Shown piece by piece: positions 1 to 4,868 of a stretch of DNA of 8,258 nucleotides. This DNA is from Burkholderiales bacterium (GTDB lineage: Bacteria; Pseudomonadota; Gammaproteobacteria; Burkholderiales; Burkholderiaceae_C). Position 1 is the first letter of the stretch; every line of letters starts with the position of its first letter. The DNA is taken from the NCBI GenBank assembly GCA_947453585.1, contig CANGHQ010000063.1:1-8258 (forward strand), given 5' to 3'. The translations under genes and the position numbers were made by a program. The notes below the pieces were generated by a model. It worked only from the letters and a program-made list of their open reading frames with translations, had not been told where the DNA came from and searched no databases.

Positions 1-1
1 C

Positions 2-241
2 ATCGCCGAAGCGCGCAAGCTGGGCATTCCTTTGATCGGTGTGGTGGACTCCAACCACTCGCCCGAAGGTATCGACTACGTGATTCCTGGCAATGACGAC
101 TCTTCCAAGGCTGTGACTTTGTACGCACGCGGCATCGCTGACGCAGTGCTTGAAGGCCGCGCCAACGCCGTGGACGATCTGGTCAAGGCCGTGGTTGACC
201 AGGGTGAAGACGAATTCGTTGAGGTCGACGCGGCTGCCTAA
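2..241 (+). CDS. rpsB: 30S ribosomal protein S2, C-terminal part (5' end outside window)
   Basis: This is the last 79 codons of ribosomal protein S2, open at the left edge of the window and ending in TAA at 239-241. S2 binds the 30S subunit between head and body and is needed for S1 to join. The reading frame opens with IAEARKLGIPLIGVVDSNHS, followed by PEGIDYVIPGNDDS and the LYARGIADAVLEGRA segment, all typical of the S2 C-terminal half. The tail ends in an acidic, alanine-rich stretch (GEDEFVEVDAAA), as is common in Burkholderiales. rpsB followed by tsf on the same strand is the classic bacterial order. The missing N-terminal two thirds lie upstream of the window, so the start, promoter and any S2 autoregulatory leader cannot be judged. 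Confidence 0.96.
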   Translation: MAEARKLGIPLIGVVDSNHSPEGIDYVIPGNDDSSKAVTLYARGIADAVLEGRANAVDDLVKAVVDQGEDEFVEVDAAA

Positions 242-257
242 GCCCTGTTTTTGCCTC

Positions 258-286
258 AAAAGGGGGCTTGCTAGCCCCTTTTTTTT
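258..286 (+). terminator. Rho-independent terminator or attenuator between rpsB and tsf
   Basis: An 8-bp stem, AAAAGGGG (258-265) pairing with CCCCTTTT (275-282), encloses a 9-base loop. The T-run continues to 286, so a strong G:C stem core is followed by a U-tract in the transcript, the standard intrinsic terminator form. It sits 16 bases after the rpsB stop codon and 41 bases before tsf. Because tsf has no other obvious strong promoter, it is probably a partial terminator that lowers tsf expression relative to rpsB; that role is inferred. Confidence 0.8.
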
Positions 287-296
287 AATTTTTATT
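268..296 (+). promoter_or_regulatory. Weak candidate sigma-70 promoter for tsf
   Basis: TTGCTA (268-273, four of six matches to TTGACA) and TTTATT (291-296, four of six to TATAAT) are separated by exactly 17 bases. Transcription would begin near 303, just upstream of the tsf ribosome binding site. The -35 overlaps the terminator loop. The region is AT-rich, so chance matches are likely; this is only a candidate for independent tsf expression downstream of the terminator. Confidence 0.2.
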
Positions 297-308
297 GTTC
301 AATTGAAC
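297..308. repeat. Perfect 12-base palindrome GTTCAATTGAAC upstream of tsf
   Basis: GTTCAATTGAAC reads identically on both strands. It lies between the terminator and the tsf Shine-Dalgarno (GGAG at 315-318). It could be a dyad binding site for a dimeric regulator, or in RNA a 4-bp hairpin with an AATT loop near the ribosome binding site. No regulator is recognised, and it may be chance. Confidence 0.4.
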
Positions 309-327
309 TGATACGGAGTACTGAAAA

Positions 328-1248
328 ATGGCTGTAATCACCGCAAGCATGGTCGCCGAATTGCGCGGCAAGACCGACGCCCCCATGATGGAATGCAAAA
401 AAGCACTGACCGAAGCCGAAGGCGATATGGTCAAGGCTGAAGAGTTGTTGCGCGTCAAGCTCGGCAGCAAGGCCGGCAAAGCCGCTGCCCGCGTGACCGC
501 TGAAGGCGTGATCACCATCGCCAGCGCAGGCGCTGCCAGCGCCATGCTCGAAGTCAATTGCGAGACCGACTTTGTTACCAAGAACGACAGTTTCTTGGGG
601 CTGGCCAACGCCGCCGCCGCATTGGTGGCAGAACATAATCCCGCCGACGTCGCTGCATTGGGCGCTTTGTCTTACACGCAAGACGGTTTCGGCCCTACGC
701 TCGAAGACGTGCGCAAGGGCTTGATCGGAAAAATCGGCGAGAACATGACCTTCCGCCGCTTCAAACGCTGCAGCTCGGGCACCCAAGTGGCGTCTTACTT
801 GCACGGCACGCGCATTGGCGTGCTGGTGGAGTTTGACGGCGACGAAGTTGCCGCCAAAGACGTGGCCATGCATGTGGCCGCCATGAAGCCCGTGTCTTTG
901 TCCAGCGCCGAAGTGCCCGCCGAATTGGTGGCGCGCGAGCGTTCGGTGGCCGCCGCCAAGGCAGCCGAAGACGCCGCCGTGGCCGTGGCAGCGGGCAAGC
1001 CCGTGCAGTCCGCCGAAATCGTGACCAAGCGTATCGAAGGCGGCGTGCAGAAATACCTCAAAGAGGTGTCTTTGTTCAACCAGTCTTTTGTCAAGAACGA
1101 CAAGCAGACCGTGGAGCAGATGCTCAAGGAAAAAGCCACCAAAGTACACGGTTTTACCCTGTACGTGGTGGGCGAGGGCATTGAGAAGAAGGTAGACGAC
1201 TTCGCCGCCGAAGTGGCTGCCCAGATCGCTGCTGCCAAGGCTGGTTAA
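328..1248 (+). CDS. tsf: Translation elongation factor Ts
   Basis: EF-Ts is the cytoplasmic guanine nucleotide exchange factor that releases GDP from EF-Tu. The 306-residue protein is somewhat longer than the E. coli one (about 283), as usual in betaproteobacteria. The N-terminal UBA-like domain covers residues 1-55, with AELRGKTDAPMMECKKAL. The core follows, with the signature VNCETDFVTKND around 76-87; Asp81 and Phe82 correspond to the residues that wedge into EF-Tu beside its nucleotide site. YLHGTRIGVLVEF (157-169) is the conserved core strand region, and VGEGIEKKVDDFAAEVAA (281-298) the usual C-terminal end. The ATG at 328 has a good Shine-Dalgarno (GGAG, 315-318) nine bases upstream and matches the family start MAVITASMV. 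It follows rpsB across a terminator-like hairpin, so read-through or a weak local promoter probably sets its level. No damage is seen. Confidence 0.97.
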   Translation: MAVITASMVAELRGKTDAPMMECKKALTEAEGDMVKAEELLRVKLGSKAGKAAARVTAEGVITIASAGAASAMLEVNCETDFVTKNDSFLGLANAAAALVAEHNPADVAALGALSYTQDGFGPTLEDVRKGLIGKIGENMTFRRFKRCSSGTQVASYLHGTRIGVLVEFDGDEVAAKDVAMHVAAMKPVSLSSAEVPAELVARERSVAAAKAAEDAAVAVAAGKPVQSAEIVTKRIEGGVQKYLKEVSLFNQSFVKNDKQTVEQMLKEKATKVHGFTLYVVGEGIEKKVDDFAAEVAAQIAAAKAG

Positions 1249-1253
1249 GCCCT

Positions 1254-1271
1254 GCGCGTTGCAAGACGCGC
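1254..1271 (+). promoter_or_regulatory. RNA hairpin with GCAA tetraloop after tsf
   Basis: GCGCGT (1254-1259) pairs perfectly with ACGCGC (1266-1271). A T:G wobble (1260/1265) closes a GCAA loop, a stable GNRA tetraloop. It starts six bases after the tsf stop. No T-run follows, so it is not a classic intrinsic terminator; it may protect the tsf 3' end or mark an mRNA processing site. Confidence 0.5.
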
Positions 1272-1276
1272 CCTCT

Positions 1277-1296
1277 GGGTGCCGCTCCTGGCGCCC
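1277..1296 (+). promoter_or_regulatory. Second hairpin in the tsf-pyrH gap
   Basis: GGGTGCC (1277-1283) pairs with GGCGCCC (1290-1296) in a 7-bp stem with one T:G wobble and a 6-base loop. It lies five bases after the first hairpin and is followed by an AT-rich run (ACATAATAAATA, 1299-1310), not a T-tract. The tandem stems could act as a processing or RNase barrier between tsf and pyrH messages. CATAAT at 1300-1305 resembles a -10 element, but no -35 is seen 16-18 bases upstream. Confidence 0.45.
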
Positions 1297-1316
1297 GGAC
1301 ATAATAAATATCCGAT

Positions 1317-1320
1317 GGAA
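1317..1320 (+). promoter_or_regulatory. Ribosome binding site that fixes the pyrH start
   Basis: GGAA lies six bases before the ATG at 1327, the right spacing for translation starting there. It overlaps the alternative in-frame ATG at 1315, which has no comparable site upstream. Confidence 0.55.
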
Positions 1321-1326
1321 CCCGTT

Positions 1327-2049
1327 ATGACCACTGCCAAGCCCGCCTACAGTCGAATTTTGTTGAAACTGTCGGGCGAGGCCTTGATGGGGGATGACCA
1401 GTTCGGCATCAACCGCGACACCATCGTGCGCATGGTCGATGAAATTGCCGAAATCACCCGCCTGGGTGTGGAGGTGGCGGTGGTCATTGGCGGAGGAAAT
1501 ATCTTTCGCGGTGTGGCTGGCGGCTCCGTCGGCATGGACCGCGCAACTGCCGACTACATGGGCATGCTGGCCACGGTGATGAACGCCCTGGCGCTGGGTG
1601 ACACCATGAACAAGGCCGGTTTGACGGCGCGCGTGATGTCCGCCATCGCCATTGAGCAGGTGGTTGAGCCCTATGTGCGGCCCAAGGCGCTGCAGTACCT
1701 CGAAGAAGGCAAGGTCGTGATTTTTGCGGCCGGAACCGGTAACCCGTTTTTCACCACCGACACCGCTGCGGCGCTGCGCGGTGCGGAAATCGGTGCCGAA
1801 ATTGTGCTCAAGGCCACCAAAGTGGACGGCGTTTATGATGCCGACCCCAAGAAAGTTCCTACCGCAAAGCGCTACACCTCGCTGACTTTTGACAGCGCGA
1901 TGCAGCAAAATCTGGGCATCATGGACGCCGCCGCCTTTGCGCTGTGCCGCGACCAGAAGCTGCCGATCAAGGTGTTTTCGATCTTCAAGCACGGCGCCCT
2001 CAAGCGGGTGGTGATGGGTGAAGATGAAGGCACTTTGGTGCATGTTTGA
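1327..2049 (+). CDS. pyrH: Uridylate kinase (UMP kinase)
   Basis: PyrH phosphorylates UMP to UDP with ATP, the step feeding all UTP and CTP synthesis; the bacterial enzyme is a hexamer of the amino acid kinase fold, typically activated by GTP and inhibited by UTP. The 240-residue product has the usual length. Visible motifs in order are KLSGEAL (14-20, phosphate binding), GGGNIFRG (55-62), GMDRATADYMGMLATVMNAL (69-88, UMP and allosteric region), GTGNPFFTTDTAA (136-148) and KATKVDGVYDADPK (162-175, nucleotide binding). The frame stays open upstream to a GTG at 1279 and an ATG at 1315, but those add residues lacking in the family and cross a hairpin; ATG 1327 has the better-placed ribosome site and gives the expected N-terminus MTTAKPAYSRILLKLSG. 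frr follows after 18 bases, so the two are probably co-translated from one message. No key motif is missing. Confidence 0.97.
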   Translation: MTTAKPAYSRILLKLSGEALMGDDQFGINRDTIVRMVDEIAEITRLGVEVAVVIGGGNIFRGVAGGSVGMDRATADYMGMLATVMNALALGDTMNKAGLTARVMSAIAIEQVVEPYVRPKALQYLEEGKVVIFAAGTGNPFFTTDTAAALRGAEIGAEIVLKATKVDGVYDADPKKVPTAKRYTSLTFDSAMQQNLGIMDAAAFALCRDQKLPIKVFSIFKHGALKRVVMGEDEGTLVHV

Positions 2050-2055
2050 CCGTTT

Positions 2056-2059
2056 GGAG
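2056..2059 (+). promoter_or_regulatory. Ribosome binding site that fixes the frr start
   Basis: GGAG ends eight bases before ATG 2068. It overlaps the alternative in-frame GTG at 2059, which therefore cannot use it, supporting the ATG. Confidence 0.65.
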
Positions 2060-2067
2060 TGAACGCC

Positions 2068-2628
2068 ATGGCTATCCAGGAAATCAGAAGCAACGTCGAA
2101 GGCAAGATGGAACAGTCCATCGCCGCATTCAAGAACAATCTGGGCAAGGTCCGCACCGGTCGCGCCAACCCCGCGCTGCTCGACAACGTGCATGTGGACT
2201 ATTACGGCTCCATGGTGCCTTTGAGCCAGGTAGCCAACCTGTCGCTGATTGATTCGCGCACCGTGGGCATTCAGCCCTGGGAAAAGAACATGGGCGCCAA
2301 GATTGAAAAAGCCATTCGCGAAAGCGACCTGGGCCTCAATCCGTCGAGCATGGGCGACCTGATCCGCGTGCCCATGCCGGTGATGACCGAAGAGCGCCGC
2401 CGCGAGCTGACCAAGGTGGTGCGCAGCGAAGGCGAGGGCGCCAAGGTGACTGTGCGCAGTCTGCGCCGCGATGCCAATGAAGCGGTCAAAAAGCTGGAAA
2501 AGGAAAAGCTGGTCTCTGAGGACGAGCAAAAACGCTCCGAGGCCGACATTCAAAAGCTGACCGACCGCTACATCGTCGAAGTTGACCGCCTTGTGGCGGC
2601 CAAAGAGCAGGACATCATGGCGGTCTAG
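2068..2628 (+). CDS. frr: Ribosome recycling factor
   Basis: RRF works with EF-G to split the post-termination ribosome from mRNA. The protein is 186 residues, the normal length (E. coli 185). It shows the long three-helix bundle and small alpha/beta domain pattern: KVRTGRANPALLD (27-39), the hinge-domain segment with VDYYGSMVPLSQVANL (43-58), SDLGLNPSSMGDLIRVPMP (86-104), then TEERRRELTKVVR (107-119) and VRSLRRDANEAVKKL (129-143), which holds the conserved arginines that contact 23S rRNA. The C-terminal helix is highly charged and ends AAKEQDIMAV. ATG 2068 was chosen for its Shine-Dalgarno and because the family begins MAIxEI. The gene sits 18 bases after pyrH. Immediately downstream, where relatives carry uppS, there is only a short gap before cdsA. 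Confidence 0.97.
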   Translation: MAIQEIRSNVEGKMEQSIAAFKNNLGKVRTGRANPALLDNVHVDYYGSMVPLSQVANLSLIDSRTVGIQPWEKNMGAKIEKAIRESDLGLNPSSMGDLIRVPMPVMTEERRRELTKVVRSEGEGAKVTVRSLRRDANEAVKKLEKEKLVSEDEQKRSEADIQKLTDRYIVEVDRLVAAKEQDIMAV

Positions 2629-2645
2629 CGGTCTTTGCTCCGCTA
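2626..2645 (+). promoter_or_regulatory. Hairpin spanning the frr stop codon
   Basis: TAGCGG (2626-2631, including the TAG stop) pairs perfectly with CCGCTA (2640-2645) around an 8-base loop. There is no T-run after it, so termination is unlikely. It may shape mRNA processing or translation at the frr-cdsA junction, where uppS is absent. Confidence 0.4.
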
Positions 2646-2711
2646 TGTCACACGCATTTATTCCCCTGCTGTCTTCGCTTAAACGCGCCCTGTGCGGGCT
2701 GCATGCACGCC
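2629..2711 (+). other. Short frr-cdsA gap at the usual place of uppS
   Basis: Relatives carry uppS (about 240 codons) here. These 83 bases hold none of its hallmarks, such as the HVAIVMDGNGRWA opening or the conserved RTSGExRLSNF region, in any forward frame. A 24-codon open frame runs from ATG 2645 to TAA 2717-2719 (MSHAFIPLLSSLKRALCG and six more residues) and overlaps the cdsA start, so it could act as a translational lead-in. It has no ribosome binding site and no recognised homology, and is probably not a gene. A TGCATGCA palindrome at 2700-2707 is also present. Confidence 0.6.
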
Positions 2712-3557
2712 ATGCTTAAGCAAAGAATACTCACGGCCATCGTTCTGCTGGCCTTGCTGGTGCCAGCGGTACTGGCGACCAATCCCCTGGGTTTTGTGGT
2801 GCTGACTGCGCTTTTAATGGGCGCGGGCGGCTGGGAGTGGGCGCGTCTGAACGGCTTGGCTACTGCGGCGTCTTTGGCCACCGCAGCACTGTGCGCTGGC
2901 TTGTGCGGCGTGCTCTGGTTTAGTGGTCTGGCGGCCAGCGCCGTGCCTTGGGTGTGGTTTCTGGCGGGCGCGGCCTGGGTGGGGCTGGCACTGTGGCTTC
3001 TGCGCGCGGGGGTGGCTGCTTGGTTGCCCCAGCCTGTAATTTTGCGCTGGCTTGGGGGCGTGGCGCTGTTATGTGCAGCCTGGTTGGCTTTGGTGCAGGC
3101 GCGGCTGGTGGGTATTGATTTTCTTTTTTCGGTCTTGCTGCTGGTGTGGGTGGCTGACGTGGCTGCGTATTTCTCTGGGCGGGCCCTGGGTGGGCGGTTT
3201 TTCAAACAAAAGCTCGCGCCCAGCATCAGCCCGGGCAAAACATGGGAAGGTGTGGCAGGCGCCATGGTGGGCGTGTTGTGCATGGCTTTTGCCTGGCGCA
3301 CGCTTGATGTGGCCGGTATGACGCCGGGCGGCAGTTTGTACAGCCGCCTGGGCAGCGTGAATCCCTTGTTTCTGACAGTTTCGGTGGTTTTCCTGACCAC
3401 CATGGGCGTGGTGGGTGACTTGCTGGAGTCTTTGTTCAAACGTGCGGCGGGGGTCAAGGACAGCGGTGTCTTGCTGCCCGGCCACGGCGGCGTGCTCGAC
3501 CGCATTGACGCGCTCTTGCCCGTCTTGCCGCTGGCCCTGTTGTTATGCACTTTGTAG
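2712..3557 (+). CDS. cdsA: Phosphatidate cytidylyltransferase (CDP-diglyceride synthase)
   Basis: CdsA is an inner-membrane enzyme that converts phosphatidic acid and CTP to CDP-diacylglycerol, the precursor of all major phospholipids. The 281-residue product is rich in hydrophobic spans, roughly at 5-25, 26-42, 53-72, 78-98, 109-128, 137-154, 181-197, 219-236 and 266-280. The family signature is near the C-terminus: SLFKRAAGVKDSGVLLPGHG continuing GVLDRID (240-266), with the metal- and substrate-binding Lys-Asp, His-Gly-Gly and Asp-Arg-x-Asp. Asp149 in LLVWVADVAAYFSGRALG and SPGKTWEG (173-180) are the other conserved blocks. ATG 2712 gives the family start MLKQRILTAIVLL; ATG 2703 would add three residues and cannot be excluded, as neither start has a strong Shine-Dalgarno. 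dxr follows after 13 bases. Poor initiation signals and loss of the usual uppS neighbour make translational coupling at this start uncertain. Confidence 0.95.
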   Translation: MLKQRILTAIVLLALLVPAVLATNPLGFVVLTALLMGAGGWEWARLNGLATAASLATAALCAGLCGVLWFSGLAASAVPWVWFLAGAAWVGLALWLLRAGVAAWLPQPVILRWLGGVALLCAAWLALVQARLVGIDFLFSVLLLVWVADVAAYFSGRALGGRFFKQKLAPSISPGKTWEGVAGAMVGVLCMAFAWRTLDVAGMTPGGSLYSRLGSVNPLFLTVSVVFLTTMGVVGDLLESLFKRAAGVKDSGVLLPGHGGVLDRIDALLPVLPLALLLCTL

Positions 3558-3570
3558 TCGGGACCTGACC

Positions 3571-4791
3571 ATGCACTCTGCCATCCAACGCGTCAGCGTG
3601 CTGGGCTCAACCGGCTCCATTGGCGTCAACACCCTGGACGTGATGCAGCGCCACCCGGAGCGCTACGAAGTGTTTGCGCTCAGCGCCCACAGCAAGCTCG
3701 AATTGATGACCGCGCAGTGCGTGCAATTTCGCCCCCGTTTTGCGGTGATGGTGAGCGAGTGGCACGGGCGCGAACTCAAGCGCACCCTAGCCGATCTGGG
3801 TTTGCCCACCGAAGTGCTTTGGGGCGCTGCAGCACTGGAATTTATCGCTGCGCACGAAGAAGTCACCACCGTGATGGCCGCCATTGTGGGCGCTGCCGGA
3901 CTGGCCTCGTGCATTGCGGCGGCGCTGGCAGGCAAGCGTTTGCTGCTCGCCAACAAAGAGGCGCTGGTCGTGGGCGGTGCGTTTTTCATGGACGCAGTGC
4001 GCCGGGGTGGGGCCACCTTGCTGCCTATCGACAGCGAACACTCGGCCATCTTCCAGTCGCTGCCCGAAGACCCGGCCAGTTGGCCCGAAGTGATCCACAA
4101 AATTATCCTCACTGCGTCGGGTGGCCCGTTTCGCACCCGCGACCCCGCCACTTTCGCCTCGATCAGCCCCGAAGAAGCCTGCGCCCATCCGAACTGGGTC
4201 ATGGGCCGCAAGATTTCGGTCGATTCGGCCACCATGATGAACAAGGCGCTGGAAGTGATCGAGGCCAAGTTCCTGTTTGGCGTGGCGCCCTCGACCATCG
4301 AAGTCATCATCCACCCGCAAAGCGTGGTGCATTCCATGGTGCAGTTCGTGGATCACTCGGTGGTGGCGCAACTTGGCACGCCTGATATGCGCGGGCCCAT
4401 CGGCTACGGCCTGTCTTGGCCCACGCGGCGGGTGAGCGGCGCCAGCGCCCTCGATTTTTCCAGCATGGCGGCGCTCAGCTTTGAGCCCATTGCCACACAG
4501 GGCCACGCTACGCGCTTTCCGGGGCTGCAACTGGCCTGGGACGTTTTGGCCGCTCCGCCCGGTACCACGGCGGTGTTGAACGCCGCCAACGAAGTGGCCG
4601 TAGCCGCGTTTTTGGACCGCCGCATCCGTTTTGACCAGATTCACGCCGTCAACACCGCGTGCCTGGCGGGCTTTGTTCCGGCGGCGCCAGGTTCGCTGGC
4701 AGACCTGCTGGCGATTGACGCCCAAGCCCGGGCGCTTGCGCAGTCCGTGGTGCAGCGCAAGTCTGCGTCCGGGCTGTCGGCCTCGTTATGA
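3571..4791 (+). CDS. dxr: 1-deoxy-D-xylulose 5-phosphate reductoisomerase
   Basis: DXR carries out the committed step of the MEP isoprenoid pathway, rearranging and reducing DXP to MEP with NADPH and a divalent metal; it is the fosmidomycin target. The 406-residue protein is near the usual length (about 398). Motifs in order are the NADPH-binding LGSTGSIG (11-18), ANKEALV (127-133), PIDSEHSA (152-159) with metal ligands Asp154 and Glu156, the flexible-loop region ASGGPFR (182-188) and HPNWVMGRKISVDSATMMNK (206-225), EAKFLFG (231-237) with the third ligand Glu231, HPQSVVHSMVQFVD (248-261) and NAANE (337-341). All catalytic residues are present. The frame is open far upstream into cdsA, but ATG 3571 matches the family start and has GGGA (3560-3563) upstream. 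The TGA stop is overlapped by ATGATG at 4788-4793, the kind of junction expected if rseP had followed; instead bamA begins 77 bases later. Confidence 0.97.
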   Translation: MHSAIQRVSVLGSTGSIGVNTLDVMQRHPERYEVFALSAHSKLELMTAQCVQFRPRFAVMVSEWHGRELKRTLADLGLPTEVLWGAAALEFIAAHEEVTTVMAAIVGAAGLASCIAAALAGKRLLLANKEALVVGGAFFMDAVRRGGATLLPIDSEHSAIFQSLPEDPASWPEVIHKIILTASGGPFRTRDPATFASISPEEACAHPNWVMGRKISVDSATMMNKALEVIEAKFLFGVAPSTIEVIIHPQSVVHSMVQFVDHSVVAQLGTPDMRGPIGYGLSWPTRRVSGASALDFSSMAALSFEPIATQGHATRFPGLQLAWDVLAAPPGTTAVLNAANEVAVAAFLDRRIRFDQIHAVNTACLAGFVPAAPGSLADLLAIDAQARALAQSVVQRKSASGLSASL

Positions 4792-4868
4792 TGGTGTTCG
4801 TTGCCCAGGGCCAGTCCGGGGCGCCACTGCTTGTTTTGAATTTGCGCCTTGCCAATCGAGTTTTCACC
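4792..4868 (+). other. Short dxr-bamA gap at the usual place of rseP
   Basis: Relatives carry rseP (about 450 codons) here. These 77 bases show no HEYGH zinc-protease motif, no PDZ segment and no membrane span of that family. The bamA frame is open through the gap back to ATG 4788, encoding MMVFVAQGQSGAPLLVLNLR and seven more residues before the likely bamA start. This stretch resembles neither RseP nor a BamA leader. No clear promoter is seen. Confidence 0.6.

Noticed and set aside
1300..1305. CATAAT as a -10 element for a pyrH promoter
   Set aside because: No acceptable -35 lies 16-18 bases upstream, where there is hairpin sequence; TTGCAA at 1259-1264 is too far away.
1279..1326. An upstream GTG start for pyrH adding 16 residues
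   Set aside because: It falls inside a hairpin stem, has no ribosome binding site and adds residues not typical of the family.
292..2553. A 753-codon open frame on the minus strand across tsf, pyrH and frr
   Set aside because: It lies wholly opposite three well-identified genes, is rich in His, Gly and Ala as expected from antisense reading of GC-biased codons, and shows no recognised domain.
3415..3570. An upstream start for dxr adding 52 residues
   Set aside because: The added part is an out-of-frame reading of the cdsA C-terminus; the family starts at ATG 3571.
4830..4868. A bamA promoter in the dxr-bamA gap, including a sigma-E type
   Set aside because: TTG-containing hexamers occur, but none has a matching -10 at proper spacing, and no GGAACTT-like and TCTGA-like pair was found.
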